The notes beneath the pieces were generated by a model. The model ran no database searches. It was given only the letters and a program-made list of their open reading frames with translations, and was not told the DNA's origin. The translations under genes were made by a program, and so were the position numbers. From Mycobacterium rhizamassiliense (lineage in GTDB: Bacteria > Actinomycetota > Actinomycetes > Mycobacteriales > Mycobacteriaceae), in contig NZ_LT721901.1 of assembly GCF_900157375.1 (NCBI RefSeq), positions 186,001 through 250,000 on the forward strand: a DNA stretch of 64,000 nucleotides. Direction: 5' to 3'. Each line of letters opens with the position of its first letter. Positions within the stretch are counted from its first letter, which is position 1. Below are positions 24,545-37,044 of the stretch, one piece after another.

Positions 24545-25311
24545 CGGCCAGCGTCGAAGGCCCCAGCGGCGAGCGGGTCTTCATCAGGCTCGGGCCGCCG
24601 CCGGAGGAGCCCAACCAGTTCGTGGTTGACGGTGCGCCGCAAAGCTATTCGCCGGAAGTCCGGGCGCGGCTGGAGGTCGACGCCAAGGAAATCATCGCCC
24701 GCTACCCCGACAAGCGCTCGGCGCTGTTGCCGTTGCTGCACCTGGTCCAGGCCGAGGACTCCTACCTGACGCCGGCCGGACTGGAATTCTGCAGTGAGCA
24801 AGTGGGATTGACCGGCGCCGAGGTGTCGGCGGTGGGCAGCTTCTACACGATGTACCGCCGCGGACCCACGGGTGAATACCTGGTCGGCGTGTGCACCAAC
24901 ACGCTGTGCGCCGTGATGGGCGGCGACGCGATATTCGCCGACCTCAAAGAGCATCTCGGCATCGGCAACGACCAGACCACCGGCGACGGGACCGTCACGC
25001 TGCAGCACATCGAGTGCAACGCCGCGTGCGATTTCGCCCCGGTGGTGATGGTCAACTGGGAGTTCTACGACAACCAAACTCCGGAATCGGCACGCGAACT
25101 CGTCGACTCGCTGCGCTCGGGCGAGCCCAAGGCCCCCACCCGCGGCGCGCCGCTGTGCAAATTCCGCGAGACCTCGCGGATCCTGGCCGGCCTGCCCGAC
25201 GAGCGCCCCGACGAGGGCCAAGGTGGCCCCGGCGCAGCGACTCTCGCCGGTCTGCGGGTGGCGAAGGAAAAGGGCATGGAGGCCCCGCCGGCTGCCGGGG
25301 GCAAGTCATGA
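24541..25311 (+). CDS. nuoE: NADH-quinone oxidoreductase subunit E
   Basis: 256-residue 24-kDa-type subunit with the N1a [2Fe-2S] cluster. Its cysteines are in [14 protein letters not shown] and [16 protein letters not shown], giving the expected four ligands. It works with NuoF in the NADH-input module. The C-terminal 60 residues extend beyond the thioredoxin-like fold and are rich in Pro, Gly and Ala. Overlaps both neighbours by four bases. Confidence 0.96.
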   Translation: MTASVEGPSGERVFIRLGPPPEEPNQFVVDGAPQSYSPEVRARLEVDAKEIIARYPDKRSALLPLLHLVQAEDSYLTPAGLEFCSEQVGLTGAEVSAVGSFYTMYRRGPTGEYLVGVCTNTLCAVMGGDAIFADLKEHLGIGNDQTTGDGTVTLQHIECNAACDFAPVVMVNWEFYDNQTPESARELVDSLRSGEPKAPTRGAPLCKFRETSRILAGLPDERPDEGQGGPGAATLAGLRVAKEKGMEAPPAAGGKS

Positions 25312-26624
25312 CGACGCCGCTGACCCCGGTCATCACCCGCTACTGGGATGACCCCCAGTCGTTCACGATGGCCACCTACCAGCGCCACGACGGCTACCAG
25401 GCGCTGCAGAAGGCTCTGAAGATGGAGCCCGACGCGGTGATTGGGGCCGTGAAGGATTCGGGTCTGCGCGGTCGCGGCGGCGCGGGCTTCTCGACCGGAA
25501 CGAAGTGGTCGTTCATCCCGCAGGGCGATTCCGGCCCGGCCGCCAAGCCGCACTACCTGGTGGTCAACGCCGACGAGTCGGAACCTGGTACGTGCAAAGA
25601 CATTCCGCTGATGCTCGCCATACCCCACCTGCTGGTGGAGGGCGCCATCATCGCCTCCTACGCCATCCGCGCCAGCCACGCGTTCATCTACGTGCGCGGC
25701 GAAGTGGTGCCGGTGCTGCGCCGGTTGCAGAACGCGGTGGCCGAGGCGTACGCCGCGGGCTTCCTGGGCCGCGACATCCTGGGCTCGGGCTACGACCTGG
25801 AATTGGTGGTGCACGCGGGTGCGGGCGCCTACATCTGCGGCGAGGAAACCGCTCTGCTGGAGGGTCTGGAGGGCCGGCGCGGCCAACCGAGGCTGCGGCC
25901 GCCGTTCCCCGCGGTGGCCGGCCTCTACGGCTGCCCCACGGTGATCAACAACGTCGAGACCATCGCCAGCGTGCCGCCGATCATCCTCAACGGCGTCGAC
26001 TGGTTCCGATTGATGGGCAGCGAGAAATCACCGGGCTTCACGCTGTATTCGCTGTCCGGCCACGTCACCAACCCGGGCCAGTACGAGGCCCCGCTGGGGA
26101 TCACCCTGCGCGAGTTGCTCGACTACGCCGGCGGCGTGCGCGCCGGGCATCGGCTCAAATTCTGGACGCCGGGCGGGTCGTCGACACCGCTGCTCACCGA
26201 CGAGCACCTCGACGTGCCGTTGGACTACGAGGGCGTCGGCGCGGCCGGCTCGATGCTGGGCACCAAGGCGCTGGAGATCTTCGACGAGACCACCTGCGTG
26301 GTACGCGCCGTGGCGCGCTGGACCGACTTCTACCGGCACGAATCCTGCGGAAAGTGCACGCCCTGTCGGGAGGGCACCTTCTGGCTCAGCCAGATCTACG
26401 AGCGCCTGGAATCCGGCAGGGGCACCACCGAAGACCTCGATAAGCTGCTCGACATCTCCGACGCCATCCTCGGGAAGTCGTTCTGCGCGTTGGGCGATGG
26501 TGCGGCCAGCCCGGTGATGTCGTCGATCAAACACTTCCGCGACGAGTACATCGCCCACGTCGAAGAGGGCAGGTGCCCGTTCGATCCTCGCGACTCGATG
26601 TTGACCGCGAATGGAAAGGCATGA
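25308..26624 (+). CDS. nuoF: NADH-quinone oxidoreductase subunit F
   Basis: 438-residue 51-kDa subunit that oxidises NADH at [22 protein letters not shown] is the FMN/NADH-binding loop, [19 protein letters not shown] the second NADH motif, and [15 protein letters not shown] plus a later Cys bind the N3 [4Fe-4S] cluster. The ATG at 25308 overlaps nuoE by four bases and gives the expected N-terminus [13 protein letters not shown]. Confidence 0.97.
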   Translation: MTTPLTPVITRYWDDPQSFTMATYQRHDGYQALQKALKMEPDAVIGAVKDSGLRGRGGAGFSTGTKWSFIPQGDSGPAAKPHYLVVNADESEPGTCKDIPLMLAIPHLLVEGAIIASYAIRASHAFIYVRGEVVPVLRRLQNAVAEAYAAGFLGRDILGSGYDLELVVHAGAGAYICGEETALLEGLEGRRGQPRLRPPFPAVAGLYGCPTVINNVETIASVPPIILNGVDWFRLMGSEKSPGFTLYSLSGHVTNPGQYEAPLGITLRELLDYAGGVRAGHRLKFWTPGGSSTPLLTDEHLDVPLDYEGVGAAGSMLGTKALEIFDETTCVVRAVARWTDFYRHESCGKCTPCREGTFWLSQIYERLESGRGTTEDLDKLLDISDAILGKSFCALGDGAASPVMSSIKHFRDEYIAHVEEGRCPFDPRDSMLTANGKA

Positions 26625-26631
26625 CAGCCCC

Positions 26632-29052
26632 ATGACCTCTGTTTCTGATGCGGCCAAGCCTGACACCGAGGAACGTCCGCCGGACATGGTGACGCTGACC
26701 ATCGACGGAGCCGAAATCAGTGTTCCCAAGGGAACTCTGGTGATTCGCGCGGCCGAGTTGATGGGCGTGCAGATCCCGCGGTTCTGCGACCACCCGCTGC
26801 TGGACCCGGTCGGCGCCTGCCGGCAATGCATGGTCGAGGTCGAGGGACAGCGCAAACCGATGGCATCGTGCACCATCGTGTGCACCGACGACATGGTGGT
26901 GCGCACCCAGCTCACCTCCGAGGCCGCGGACAAGGCCCAGCACGGCGTGATGGAGTTGCTGCTGATCAACCACCCGCTGGATTGCCCGATGTGCGACAAG
27001 GGCGGCGAATGCCCGCTGCAGAACCAGGCAATGTCCAACGGCCGCACCGATTCTCGCTTCGAAGACGTCAAGCGCACGTTCGCCAAGCCGATCAACATCT
27101 CCTCGCAGGTGTTGCTCGACCGGGAGCGCTGCATCCTGTGCGCCCGCTGCACGCGGTTCTCCGACCAGATCGCCGGCGACCCGTTCATCGACATGCAGGA
27201 GCGCGGCGCGCTGCAGCAGGTCGGCATCTACGCCAACGAGCCCTTCGAGTCGTACTTCTCCGGCAACACCGTGCAGATCTGCCCGGTGGGTGCGTTGACC
27301 GGGACCGCGTACCGTTTCCGGGCCCGCCCGTTCGACCTGGTGTCCAGCCCCAGCGTGTGCGAGCACTGCGCCGGCGGCTGCGCCGAGCGCACCGACCACC
27401 GCCGCGGCAAGGTGCTGCGCCGCCTCGCCGGGGACGACCCCGAGGTCAACGAGGAGTGGAACTGCGACAAGGGCCGGTGGGCTTTCCGCTACGCGACACA
27501 GCCCGACGTGATCACCACTCCCCTGATCCGCGATGCGGACGGCCAGCTGACGCCGGCCTCGTGGCCACACGCGATCGCCGTCGCGGTCGCCGGACTCGAC
27601 GCGGCCCGCGGGCGCGCCGGGGTGCTGGTCGGCGGCCGGGTCACCTGGGAGGACGCCTACGCGTACTCAAAGTTCGCCCGAATCATGTTGGACACCAACG
27701 ACATCGACTTCCGCGCCCGGCCGCACTCGGCCGAGGAAGCCGACTTCCTGGCGGCTCGGGTCGCCGGCCGGCCGCTGACCGTCAGCTACTCCGACCTGGA
27801 ATCGGCGCCGGTGGTATTGCTGGTCGGCTTCGAACCCGAAGAAGAAGCACCCATCGTGTTTTTGCGGCTGCGCAAGGCGGCCCGCAAGCACCACCTCCCG
27901 GTGTACGCGATCGCCCCGTTCGCCACCCGCGGGCTGCACAAGATGTCCGGGACGTTGATCACGACGGCTCCCGGTGCTGAGCCGGCGGCGCTGGACGACC
28001 TGGCCACCGGCGAGGTCGCCGACCTGCTGTCCAAGCCCGGCGCGGTGATCATGGTCGGAGAGCGCCTGGCCACGGTCCCGGGTGGGTTGTCCGCCGCGGC
28101 CCGGCTCGCCGATGCCACGGGCGCCAAGCTGGCGTGGGTGCCGCGTCGCGCCGGTGAGCGCGGCGCGCTGGAAGCCGGTGCGCTGCCGGGACTTCTGCCG
28201 GGCGGGCGTCCGGTCGCCGACGAGGCTGCGCGCGCGCAGGTCGCCGCGGCGTGGAACGTCGACGAGCTGCCCACCGCACCCGGACGCGACGTCGACGGCA
28301 TCCTGGCCGCCGCCTCCGACGGGACGCTGGGCGCGCTGCTGGTTGGCGGGATCGAACCCGCCGACTTCGCCGACCCGGGCGCGGTGCGGGCCGCACTCGA
28401 CGCCGCGAACTTCGTGATCAGCCTGGAGCTGCGGCACAGCGAGGTCACCGAACGCGCCGACGTGGTGTTCCCCGTCGCGCCGACCACGCAGAAGGCCGGG
28501 GCATTCATCAACTGGGAGGGCCGTTTCCGGCCGTTCGAGCCCGCACTGCGCGGCACCACCCAGCAGGCCGGCCAGTCGGATCACCTGGTGCTCGACGCGC
28601 TGGCCGACGAGATGGGCGTCTATCTGGGCATGGCCAACGTGCAAGCGGCCCGCGACGAGATGAACGCACTGGGCTTCTGGGACGGCGAGTACGCCGCGCC
28701 ACCTTCGGTTTCGGCCGGCGAGCCCGCCCAACCCGGAACTGGTGAAGCGGTGTTGGCCGGCTGGCGGATGCTGCTCGACAACGGCCGCTTGCAAGACGGC
28801 GAACCGTATTTGGCCGGGACCGCGCACGCGGTCGTGGTCCGGTTGTCGGCCGATTCGGCAACCGAGATCGGCGCCGCCAACGGTGACGCGGTCACAGTCA
28901 GCACGTCGCAAGGCTCGATCACCTTGCCGCTGGCCGTAACCGAGATGCCCGACCGGGTGGTGTGGCTTCCGCTGAACTCGGCGGGATCGGCAGTGCATAC
29001 CGATCTCGGCGTCGCCGTCGGCGATGTCGTGCGAATTGGAGCGGGCTCATGA
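26632..29052 (+). CDS. nuoG: NADH-quinone oxidoreductase subunit G
   Basis: 806-residue 75-kDa subunit carrying several FeS clusters. The N-terminal ferredoxin-like domain has [15 protein letters not shown]; next come [17 protein letters not shown] and RCILCARC clusters, and then FCEHCAGG-type ligands in [13 protein letters not shown]. The remainder is a molybdopterin-oxidoreductase-like fold without obvious molybdenum function. Start 26632 ([10 protein letters not shown]), seven bases after nuoF; an in-frame ATG at 26611 would overlap nuoF. Confidence 0.96.
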   Translation: MTSVSDAAKPDTEERPPDMVTLTIDGAEISVPKGTLVIRAAELMGVQIPRFCDHPLLDPVGACRQCMVEVEGQRKPMASCTIVCTDDMVVRTQLTSEAADKAQHGVMELLLINHPLDCPMCDKGGECPLQNQAMSNGRTDSRFEDVKRTFAKPINISSQVLLDRERCILCARCTRFSDQIAGDPFIDMQERGALQQVGIYANEPFESYFSGNTVQICPVGALTGTAYRFRARPFDLVSSPSVCEHCAGGCAERTDHRRGKVLRRLAGDDPEVNEEWNCDKGRWAFRYATQPDVITTPLIRDADGQLTPASWPHAIAVAVAGLDAARGRAGVLVGGRVTWEDAYAYSKFARIMLDTNDIDFRARPHSAEEADFLAARVAGRPLTVSYSDLESAPVVLLVGFEPEEEAPIVFLRLRKAARKHHLPVYAIAPFATRGLHKMSGTLITTAPGAEPAALDDLATGEVADLLSKPGAVIMVGERLATVPGGLSAAARLADATGAKLAWVPRRAGERGALEAGALPGLLPGGRPVADEAARAQVAAAWNVDELPTAPGRDVDGILAAASDGTLGALLVGGIEPADFADPGAVRAALDAANFVISLELRHSEVTERADVVFPVAPTTQKAGAFINWEGRFRPFEPALRGTTQQAGQSDHLVLDALADEMGVYLGMANVQAARDEMNALGFWDGEYAAPPSVSAGEPAQPGTGEAVLAGWRMLLDNGRLQDGEPYLAGTAHAVVVRLSADSATEIGAANGDAVTVSTSQGSITLPLAVTEMPDRVVWLPLNSAGSAVHTDLGVAVGDVVRIGAGS

Positions 29053-30332
29053 CGGGCTTGGCCGCCTTCGGGCACGACACCTGGTGGCTGGTGCTGGGCA
29101 AGGCGCTGGCCATCTTCGTGTTCCTGATGCTCAACGTACTGCTCGCGATCCTGATGGAACGCAAGATTCTCGGCTGGATGCAGCTGCGCCCCGGCCCCAA
29201 CCGGGCGGGACCGTGGGGCGCACTGCAGAGCCTGGCCGACGGGATCAAGCTGGCCCTCAAGGAGAGCATCACCCCGGGCGGCGTCGACAAGTTCGTTTAC
29301 TTTGCAGCGCCGGTCTTTTCGACGATTCCGGCGTTCACCGCGTTCGCGTTCATCCCGTTCGGTCCCGAGGTGTCGGTGTTCGGCCACCGCACACCCCTAC
29401 AGCTGACCGACCTACCGGTTGCGGTGCTGTTCATCCTGGGGCTGTCCGCGATCGGGGTGTACGGCATCGTGCTGGGCGGCTGGGCCTCCGGGTCTACCTA
29501 CCCGCTGCTCGGCGGGGTGCGGTCCACCGCGCAGGTCATCTCGTACGAGGTCGCGATGGGGCTGTCGTTCGCGGCGGTGTTCCTCTACGCCGGCACCATG
29601 TCGACGTCGGAAATCGTTGCCTCCCAAGACCGCGTCTGGTACGTGTTCCTGTTGTTGCCGTCGTTCATCATCTACCTGATCTCGATGGTGGGTGAGACCA
29701 ACCGCGCCCCATTTGACCTGCCCGAGGCCGAGGGCGAGCTGGTTGCGGGATTCCACACCGAGTATTCGTCGCTGAAGTTCGCGATGTTCATGCTCGCCGA
29801 ATACGTCAACATGATGACGGTTTCGTCACTCGCCACCGTTCTGTTCTTCGGCGGCTGGCACGCGCCATGGCCCCTGGACATGTGGGCCGGCGCCAACACC
29901 GGCTGGTGGCCGGTGCTCTGGTTCACCGCCAAGATGTGGACCTTCCTGTTCATCTATATGTGGTTGCGAGCGTCGCTGCCGCGGCTGCGTTACGACCAGT
30001 TCATGGCGCTGGGCTGGAAGTTGCTGATCCCGGCCTCGCTGGTGTGGGTGCTGATCGCGGCGATCATCCGCACCGCGCGCAACCAGGGCTACCCGCACTG
30101 GACGCCGATACTGGTGGTCAGCAGCCTCGCCTTCGCCGTCATCGTTGTGCTGCTACTGCGAAAGCCGTTCGCCACACCCAGCACTCGCGCCCTGGAGCGC
30201 GAGCTCCGGCGGCAGCGCAAAGAAAGCCCCGGCCTGCAAAGCATTGAGCCGGTATTCCCCACACCGCCACTGCCGAAGGCGCCGACTCGTGCGCTGCCGG
30301 TCGGTGCGAGCAAGGAGAACCCAGGTGGCTAA
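29049..30332 (+). CDS. nuoH: NADH-quinone oxidoreductase subunit H
   Basis: 427-residue membrane subunit with about eight helices linking the quinone site to the proton channels. [21 protein letters not shown] and [29 protein letters not shown] are the diagnostic loops. A hydrophilic C-terminal tail of about 60 residues is a mycobacterial extension. ATG 29049 overlaps nuoG by four bases. Confidence 0.97.
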   Translation: MTGLAAFGHDTWWLVLGKALAIFVFLMLNVLLAILMERKILGWMQLRPGPNRAGPWGALQSLADGIKLALKESITPGGVDKFVYFAAPVFSTIPAFTAFAFIPFGPEVSVFGHRTPLQLTDLPVAVLFILGLSAIGVYGIVLGGWASGSTYPLLGGVRSTAQVISYEVAMGLSFAAVFLYAGTMSTSEIVASQDRVWYVFLLLPSFIIYLISMVGETNRAPFDLPEAEGELVAGFHTEYSSLKFAMFMLAEYVNMMTVSSLATVLFFGGWHAPWPLDMWAGANTGWWPVLWFTAKMWTFLFIYMWLRASLPRLRYDQFMALGWKLLIPASLVWVLIAAIIRTARNQGYPHWTPILVVSSLAFAVIVVLLLRKPFATPSTRALERELRRQRKESPGLQSIEPVFPTPPLPKAPTRALPVGASKENPGG

Positions 30333-30882
30333 ATTCTTCGACGGTGTCGCCGGATTCGGCGTGACGTTCAGCTCGATGTTCAAAAAGAGGGTCACCGAGG
30401 GATATCCGGAAAAGCCCGGCCCGGTCAAGCCGCGCTACCACGGCCGTCACCAACTCAACCGGTATGAGGACGGACTCGAGAAATGCATCGGCTGCGAGCT
30501 GTGCGCCTGGGCCTGCCCGGCCGACGCCATTTACGTCGAGGGCGCCGACAACACTGACGAGGCAAGGTTTTCCCCGGGCGAACGCTACGGCCGGGTGTAT
30601 CAGATCAACTATCTGCGCTGCATCGGCTGCGGTCTGTGCATCGAGGCCTGCCCCACCCGGGCGTTGACGATGACCAACGACTACGAGATGGCCGACGACA
30701 ACCGGGCCGACCTGATATACGAAAAGGACAAGCTGCTCGCGCCGCTGCTGCAGAACATGCTCGCGCCGCCGCACCCCAGGGCCGAAGGCGCCACCGACAA
30801 GGACTACTACCAGGGCAACGTGACCGCGGACGGCCTGAGCGTGCGAAGCGACCCGAAAGAAGCAGCCGGAGACGCGCGGTGA
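30325..30882 (+). CDS. nuoI: NADH-quinone oxidoreductase subunit I
   Basis: 185-residue ferredoxin-like subunit with two [4Fe-4S] clusters (N6a/N6b) bound by [12 protein letters not shown] and [12 protein letters not shown]. It passes electrons to NuoB. GTG start at 30325 preceded by AAGGAG (30312-30317), overlapping nuoH by eight bases. Confidence 0.97.
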   Translation: MAKFFDGVAGFGVTFSSMFKKRVTEGYPEKPGPVKPRYHGRHQLNRYEDGLEKCIGCELCAWACPADAIYVEGADNTDEARFSPGERYGRVYQINYLRCIGCGLCIEACPTRALTMTNDYEMADDNRADLIYEKDKLLAPLLQNMLAPPHPRAEGATDKDYYQGNVTADGLSVRSDPKEAAGDAR

Positions 30883-31670
30883 CTACCGCTTACCTGGCCG
30901 CGAACCTGGCGACCGACGCCATCGTTCGCACCTCCACCGGTGAGGCCGTGACGTTCTGGGGGCTAGGCGCGCTGGCGGTGATCGGTGCGGTCGGTGTGGT
31001 GCTGGCGGTCAACGCCGTGTACTCGGCGATGTTCCTGGCGATGACGATGCTCATCCTGGCGGTCTTCTACATGGTCCAGGACGCACTGTTTTTGGGTGTG
31101 GTTCAGGTCGTGGTCTACACCGGCGCGGTGATGATGCTGTTCTTGTTCGTGCTGATGCTGATCGGCGTGGACTCCGCGGAATCCCTGAAGGAAACGCTGC
31201 GCGGACAGCGCGTCGCCGCGATGATCGCCGGACTCGGATTCGGCGTCTTGTTGATCGCCGCCATCGGCAACCTGTCCACCGGCGGCTTCGTCGGGCTCAC
31301 CACCGCCAATGCCAACGGCAACGTGGAAGGCCTGGCCGCGCTGATCTTTTCGCGGTACCTGTGGGCATTCGAACTCACCAGCGCGCTGCTGATCACCGCC
31401 GCGGTCGGCGCGATGATCCTGGCGCACCGGGAGCGTTTCGAGCGCCGCAAGACCCAGCGCGAACTCTCCCAGGAGCGCTTCCTGCCCGGCGGGCATCCCA
31501 CCCCGCTGCCCAACCCGGGCATCTACGCACGCCACAACGCCGTCGACGTGGCGGCGCGGCTGCCCGACGGCTCGTACTCGGAGCTGTCGGTCTCCCGGAT
31601 CCTGCGGCTGCGCGGCGGCGACGGCAACGAGATCCCCTCCCCCGAAACGGTCAAGGGCGGCACCTCATGA
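30879..31670 (+). CDS. nuoJ: NADH-quinone oxidoreductase subunit J
   Basis: 263-residue membrane subunit with five predicted helices. [41 protein letters not shown], in parts, is the conserved NuoJ core. About 80 hydrophilic residues follow the last helix. GTG start at 30879 overlaps the nuoI stop by four bases. Confidence 0.95.
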   Translation: MTTAYLAANLATDAIVRTSTGEAVTFWGLGALAVIGAVGVVLAVNAVYSAMFLAMTMLILAVFYMVQDALFLGVVQVVVYTGAVMMLFLFVLMLIGVDSAESLKETLRGQRVAAMIAGLGFGVLLIAAIGNLSTGGFVGLTTANANGNVEGLAALIFSRYLWAFELTSALLITAAVGAMILAHRERFERRKTQRELSQERFLPGGHPTPLPNPGIYARHNAVDVAARLPDGSYSELSVSRILRLRGGDGNEIPSPETVKGGTS

Positions 31671-31966
31671 ATCCGGCCAATTACCTGTATCTTTCGGCAC
31701 TTCTCTTCACCATCGGAGCCTCGGGTGTGCTGCTGCGCCGCAACGCCATCGTGATGTTCATGTGCGTCGAGCTCATGCTCAACGCCGTCAACCTGGCGTT
31801 CGTCACCTTCGCGCGCATGCACGGCCACCTCGACGGGCAGATGATCGCATTCTTCACGATGGTGGTGGCAGCCTGCGAAGTCGTCATCGGCCTGGCCATC
31901 ATCATGACGATTTTCCGTGCCCGTAAATCGGCGTCCGTCGACGACGCGAACCTACTCAAAGGCTAA
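31667..31966 (+). CDS. nuoK: NADH-quinone oxidoreductase subunit K
   Basis: 99-residue subunit with three transmembrane helices. [20 protein letters not shown] carries the conserved Glu of the proton channel, and [17 protein letters not shown] the second conserved Glu. Overlaps nuoJ by four bases. Confidence 0.97.
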   Translation: MNPANYLYLSALLFTIGASGVLLRRNAIVMFMCVELMLNAVNLAFVTFARMHGHLDGQMIAFFTMVVAACEVVIGLAIIMTIFRARKSASVDDANLLKG

Positions 31967-31976
31967 GAACGCCACG

Positions 31977-33863
31977 ATGACTGACTACACCTGGCTGCTG
32001 GTGGCGCTCCCACTCGCGGGCGCAGTGATCTTGCTGTTCGGGGGCAGACGCACCGACGCGTGGGGCCACTGGCTGGGCGTCCTGGCCGCCCTCGGGGCAT
32101 TCGCCGTCGGCGCCACGCTGCTGTCGGACCTGCTGAACCGAGACGGCGAGCACCGTGCCATCCACCAGACGGTGTTCACCTGGATCCCGGTCAACCAATT
32201 CCAGGTCGACTTCGGGCTCCAAATCGACCAACTGTCAATCTGTTTCGTGCTGCTGATCTCCGGGGTGGGATCGCTGATCCACATCTACTCGGTCGCCTAC
32301 ATGGCCGAAGACCCCGACCGCCGCCGGTTCTTCGGCTACCTCAACCTCTTCCTGGCCTCCATGCTGCTGCTGGTCGTCGCCGACAACTACCTGGTGCTCT
32401 ACGTCGGATGGGAAGGCGTGGGCCTGGCGTCCTACCTGCTGATCGGCTTCTGGTACCACAAGCCGTCGGCGGCCACGGCGGCCAAGAAGGCGTTTGTGAT
32501 GAACCGCGTCGGCGACGCCGGCCTGGCCGTGGGCATGTTCCTGATGTTCACCACATTCGGCACCCTCTCGTACGCAGGGGTTTTCGCGGGCGCACCCGCC
32601 GCCGGACGCGGCGTGCTGACGGCGATGGGACTGCTGCTGCTGCTCGGCGCCTGCGCCAAGTCGGCCCAGGTCCCGCTGCAGGCCTGGTTGGGTGACGCGA
32701 TGGAGGGCCCCACCCCGGTGTCCGCCCTGATCCATGCCGCCACCATGGTGACCGCCGGTGTCTACCTGATCGTGCGGTCCAACCCGCTGTACAACCTGGC
32801 GCCCGGCGCACAACTGGGCGTCGTCCTCGTCGGCGTCGTCACCCTGTTGTTCGGGGCCTTCATCGGCTGCGCCAAGGACGACATCAAGCGGGCGCTGGCG
32901 GCATCGACGATGAGCCAGATCGGCTACATGGTGCTGGCCGCGGGCCTCGGCCCCGCCGGTTACGCGTTCGCGATCATGCACCTGCTCACCCACGGCTTCT
33001 TCAAGGCCGGCCTGTTCCTCGGGTCGGGCTCGATCATCCACGCGATGCACGAAGAGCAGGACATGCGGCGCTACGGCGGCCTGCGCAAGGCGTTACCGGT
33101 CACGTTCGTCACGTTCGGGCTGGGCTACCTGGCGATCATCGGCGTGTGGCCGTTCGCGGGCTTCTTCTCCAAGGACGCCATCATCGAGGCGGCGCTGGGT
33201 GTCGGTGGCGTGCGCGGCTACACGCTGGGCGGGGCCGCGCTGCTGGGTGCGGGCATCACCGCGTTCTACATGACCCGCGTCATGCTGATGACCTTCTTCG
33301 GTGAAAAGCGTTGGGCCCCAGGTAGTCACCCGCACGAGGCGCCGGCACTGATGGGGGGGCCGATGATCCTGCTCGCCTTCGGCTCGGTGTTCTCCGGCTT
33401 CCTGTTCACCTACGGCGACTCCCTGCCGCACTGGCTCGAGCCGGTCGTCGGAGTACACGAAGAGGCCGCCCACGGGTTCCCGGCAGGGGCGGTCAGCGCC
33501 GTGGCCCTCGTGGTCGTCGCCGTCGGCGTCGCGGTGGCCTACCGGATGTACGGCGGCAAGGTGGAGATCCCGGGCGTGGCGCCGGCTCGGGTTTCGGCCC
33601 TGACGACGGCCGCGCGCAGAGACCTCTACGGCGATGCCTTCAACGAGGAGGTGTTCATGCGCCCTGGCGCGCTACTGACGGGCACGCTGACCGTGTTCGA
33701 CGACGCCGGTGTGGACGGCTCGGTCAACGCGCTGGCCGCGCTGGTGAGCCGCACCTCGAATCGCCTGCGCGGGTTGCAAACCGGCTTCGCGCGCTCGTAT
33801 GCGCTCTCGATGCTGGCCGGAGCCGCACTGGTGATCGCGGCGATCCTGGCGGTGCGGGCATGA
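31977..33863 (+). CDS. nuoL: NADH-quinone oxidoreductase subunit L
   Basis: 628-residue antiporter-like proton-pumping subunit with about 16 helices. [21 protein letters not shown] contains the key Glu, and [34 protein letters not shown] is the Mrp/NuoL signature in parts. The C-terminal lateral helix region is present at full length. ATG 31977, ten bases after nuoK. Confidence 0.97.
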   Translation: MTDYTWLLVALPLAGAVILLFGGRRTDAWGHWLGVLAALGAFAVGATLLSDLLNRDGEHRAIHQTVFTWIPVNQFQVDFGLQIDQLSICFVLLISGVGSLIHIYSVAYMAEDPDRRRFFGYLNLFLASMLLLVVADNYLVLYVGWEGVGLASYLLIGFWYHKPSAATAAKKAFVMNRVGDAGLAVGMFLMFTTFGTLSYAGVFAGAPAAGRGVLTAMGLLLLLGACAKSAQVPLQAWLGDAMEGPTPVSALIHAATMVTAGVYLIVRSNPLYNLAPGAQLGVVLVGVVTLLFGAFIGCAKDDIKRALAASTMSQIGYMVLAAGLGPAGYAFAIMHLLTHGFFKAGLFLGSGSIIHAMHEEQDMRRYGGLRKALPVTFVTFGLGYLAIIGVWPFAGFFSKDAIIEAALGVGGVRGYTLGGAALLGAGITAFYMTRVMLMTFFGEKRWAPGSHPHEAPALMGGPMILLAFGSVFSGFLFTYGDSLPHWLEPVVGVHEEAAHGFPAGAVSAVALVVVAVGVAVAYRMYGGKVEIPGVAPARVSALTTAARRDLYGDAFNEEVFMRPGALLTGTLTVFDDAGVDGSVNALAALVSRTSNRLRGLQTGFARSYALSMLAGAALVIAAILAVRA

Positions 33864-35467
33864 TGAACTCGAACATTCCCTGGCTGTCGGTGCTGTGGCT
33901 GGTTCCACTGGCCGGGTCGATACTGATCATCCTGCTGCCGCCGGGCTGGCGTCAGGTCGCCAAGTGGAGCGGCGTCGTCTTCAGCGTCGCGACGCTGGTC
34001 GTGGCGCTCATGGTCGCGGCGGGCTTCAAGACCGGCGGGGCGCCATACCAATTCCTGGAAAACCACCCGTGGATACCGGCTTTCGGCGCCGGATACAACC
34101 TCGGCGTGGACGGCATCGCGGTGGTGCTGGTGCTGTTGACCGCCATCCTGATTCCGCTGCTGCTGGTGGCCGGCTGGAACGACGGCGGCCAGAGCACCCG
34201 GGGCGTGCATGCCTACGTCGCGCTGACGCTGGCCATCGAGTCGATGGTGCTGATCTCGGTGATCGCGCTGGACGTGCTGCTGTTCTACGTGTTCTTCGAG
34301 GCCATGCTGATCCCGATGTACTTCCTCATCGGCGGCTTCGGCAAGGGCGCCAACAGGTCTCGCGCCGCGGTGAAATTCCTGCTGTACAACCTCTTCGGCG
34401 GCCTGATCATGCTGGCGGCGGTGATCGGGCTGTATGTGGTTACCGCGCAGCACGGCTCGGGCACCTTCGACTTCCGGGAGATCGTCACCGGCATCTCGTC
34501 GGGCCGCTTCGCCGGCGTGGACCCGGCGGTGTTCAAGGCGCTGTTCCTGGGCTTCATGTTCGCGTTCGCCGTCAAGGCGCCGCTGTGGCCGTTCCACCGC
34601 TGGCTGCCCGACGCCTGCGTCGAGGCCACCCCGGCCACCGCGGTGTTGATCACCGCGGTGATGGACAAGGTGGGCACCTTCGGCATGCTGCGCTACTGCC
34701 TGCAGCTGTTCCCTGACGCGTCAACGTATTTCCGCCCGCTGATCGTGACGCTGGCCATCATCGGGGTGATCTACGGCGCCATCGTCGCGATCGGGCAGAC
34801 CGACATGATGCGCCTGATCGCCTACACCTCGATCTCCCACTTCGGCTTCATCATCGCCGGCATCTTCGTGATGACCACCCAGGGGCAGAGCGGCTCGACG
34901 CTGTACATGCTCAACCACGGCCTGTCGACGGCGGCGGTGTTCCTGATCGCGGGCTTCCTGGTGACACGGCGCGGCAGCCGCTTGATCGCCGACTACGGCG
35001 GCGTCCAGAAGGTGGCGCCGATCCTGGCCGGCACCTTCCTGGTGTCGGCCATGGCCACCCTGTCTCTGCCGGGGCTCGCGCCGTTCGTCAGCGAATTCCT
35101 TGTCCTGCTGGGCACTTTCAACCGCTACTGGCTCGCGGGCGCGTTCGGGGTGACGGCCTTGATCCTGGCCGCGATGTACATGCTCTGGCTCTACCAGCGG
35201 GTGATGACCGGCCCGGTGGCCGAGGGCAACGAGAAGATCACCGATCTGCGGGCGCGCGAACTGCTGGTCGTGGCGCCGCTGCTCGCGCTGCTGTTCGTGC
35301 TGGGCGTCTACCCCAAGCCGGTCCTCGACATCATCAATCCGGCCGTAGACCACACCATGATCACCATCGGTGCGCATGACCCCGCGCCGAGCGTGCCGAT
35401 GACCGTCGTGAAACCGGCCTCGAAACCGGAAGCAGCACCCCGCACTGTCGAAGGACCGCACCGATGA
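33860..35467 (+). CDS. nuoM: NADH-quinone oxidoreductase subunit M
   Basis: 535-residue proton-pumping subunit with about 14 helices. [23 protein letters not shown] carries the conserved Glu, and [20 protein letters not shown] the conserved Lys and His. Two adjacent ATGs (33860 and 33863) are possible; the first overlaps nuoL by four bases, the pattern used across this operon. Confidence 0.97.
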   Translation: MMNSNIPWLSVLWLVPLAGSILIILLPPGWRQVAKWSGVVFSVATLVVALMVAAGFKTGGAPYQFLENHPWIPAFGAGYNLGVDGIAVVLVLLTAILIPLLLVAGWNDGGQSTRGVHAYVALTLAIESMVLISVIALDVLLFYVFFEAMLIPMYFLIGGFGKGANRSRAAVKFLLYNLFGGLIMLAAVIGLYVVTAQHGSGTFDFREIVTGISSGRFAGVDPAVFKALFLGFMFAFAVKAPLWPFHRWLPDACVEATPATAVLITAVMDKVGTFGMLRYCLQLFPDASTYFRPLIVTLAIIGVIYGAIVAIGQTDMMRLIAYTSISHFGFIIAGIFVMTTQGQSGSTLYMLNHGLSTAAVFLIAGFLVTRRGSRLIADYGGVQKVAPILAGTFLVSAMATLSLPGLAPFVSEFLVLLGTFNRYWLAGAFGVTALILAAMYMLWLYQRVMTGPVAEGNEKITDLRARELLVVAPLLALLFVLGVYPKPVLDIINPAVDHTMITIGAHDPAPSVPMTVVKPASKPEAAPRTVEGPHR

Positions 35468-37044
35468 CTCTGCCCACTCCCAGCATCGAGTACTTCCTGC
35501 TGTGCCCGATGCTCATCGTCTTTTCCGTCGCGGTCGTGGGCGTGCTGGTGGAAGCGTTCGTGCCCAGGCGATCTCGCTACGTAACGCAGGTGACGATCGC
35601 GCTGGCCGGTTTGGTCGCGGCGTTCGTCGCGATCATCAAGGTGGCCCAATCACTTCCGGCCTCGGGCCGCAGCGCGGTGCTGGGGGCGGTGGCCATCGAC
35701 CGGACCACCCTGTACCTGCAGGGCACCGTGGTACTCGTCGCCGTGCTGGCGGTCATCTTCATCGCCGAACGGGCGCACGCCAAAACGGAAACCAAGGTGG
35801 CGGTGGGTGCCCCCGCGGGCGGGCTGGATTCCTTTACGCCGCAAGCATCCGCAGTCCCCGACAGCGCCGCCGAGCTCGAGGCCGAGCGGGCGGGCGCCGC
35901 CCAGACCGAGCTCTTCCCGCTGGCGCTGCTGTCGGTGGGCGGCATGATGGTGTTCCCGGCGTCCAACGACCTGCTGACGATGTTCGTCGCGCTGGAGGTC
36001 TTATCGCTGCCGCTGTACCTGATGTGCGGGCTGGCCCGGCACCGGCGACTCATGTCGCAGGAATCGGCGATGAAGTACTTCCTGCTGGGCGCCTTCTCGT
36101 CGGCGTTCTTCCTCTACGGTGTCGCGTTGATCTACGGCGCGACCGGCACGCTGCTGCTCCCCGGCATCCGGGATGCCCTTGCCGCACACGGCGATAGCTC
36201 GCTGGCGCTGGTCGGTGTCGCGCTGCTGTCGGTGGGCCTGCTCTTCAAGGTCGGCGCGGTCCCGTTCCACTCGTGGATTCCGGACGTGTATCAGGGCGCG
36301 CCAACGCCGATCACCGGGTTCATGGCGGCGGCCACCAAGGTCGCGGCGTTCGGCGCACTGCTGCGGGTGGTCTATGTCGCGCTGCCCCCGCTACACGCCG
36401 AATGGCGTCCGGTGCTGTGGGCGATCGCGATCCTGACGATGGCGGTCGGCACTGTCACCGCGGTAAACCAGAGCGACGTCAAGCGCATGCTGGCGTACTC
36501 GTCGGTCGCGCACGTCGGTTTCATCCTGACCGGTGTGATCGCCGACAACGCGGCGGGCCTGTCGGCCACCCTGTTCTATCTGGTCGCCTACAGCTTCAGC
36601 ACGGTCGGCGCATTCGCCATCGTCGGCCTCATCCGCGACGCCGACGGCGTCGAGGACGCCACGCTGTCGCGCTGGGCCGGGCTCGGTCAGCGCTCGCCTA
36701 TTGTCGGCGTGATGCTTTCGATGTTCCTGCTGGCCTTCGCGGGCATCCCGTTGACCAGTGGCTTCATCAGCAAGCTGACGGTGTTCAAGGCCGCCGCCCA
36801 GGGCGGCGCGGTGCCGCTGGTGATCATCGGTGTGATCGCCAGCGGGGTCGCGGCATACTTCTACGTGCGCGTGATCGTGTCGATGTTCTTCACCGAACCG
36901 ACCGAGAACACCCCGCAGGTCGTCGAGCCGGGCATCCTGAGCAAGATCGCGATCGCGGTGTGCGCCGCGGCGACCGTGGCGCTGGGGATCTTCCCGCAGC
37001 CGCTGCTCGACCTGGCCGACCACGCCGCCCAGCTGCTGCACTGA
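35464..37044 (+). CDS. nuoN: NADH-quinone oxidoreductase subunit N
   Basis: 526-residue proton-pumping subunit, last gene of the operon. GGMMVFPASNDLLTMFVALEVLSLPLYLMCGLARHRR and KVGAVPFHSWIPDVYQGAPTPITGFMA, in parts, are the NuoN hallmarks. A hydrophilic insertion (about 100-145, rich in Ala, Glu and Pro) separates early helices. It converges on the next minus-strand gene with no space for a terminator. Confidence 0.97.
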   Translation: MTLPTPSIEYFLLCPMLIVFSVAVVGVLVEAFVPRRSRYVTQVTIALAGLVAAFVAIIKVAQSLPASGRSAVLGAVAIDRTTLYLQGTVVLVAVLAVIFIAERAHAKTETKVAVGAPAGGLDSFTPQASAVPDSAAELEAERAGAAQTELFPLALLSVGGMMVFPASNDLLTMFVALEVLSLPLYLMCGLARHRRLMSQESAMKYFLLGAFSSAFFLYGVALIYGATGTLLLPGIRDALAAHGDSSLALVGVALLSVGLLFKVGAVPFHSWIPDVYQGAPTPITGFMAAATKVAAFGALLRVVYVALPPLHAEWRPVLWAIAILTMAVGTVTAVNQSDVKRMLAYSSVAHVGFILTGVIADNAAGLSATLFYLVAYSFSTVGAFAIVGLIRDADGVEDATLSRWAGLGQRSPIVGVMLSMFLLAFAGIPLTSGFISKLTVFKAAAQGGAVPLVIIGVIASGVAAYFYVRVIVSMFFTEPTENTPQVVEPGILSKIAIAVCAAATVALGIFPQPLLDLADHAAQLLH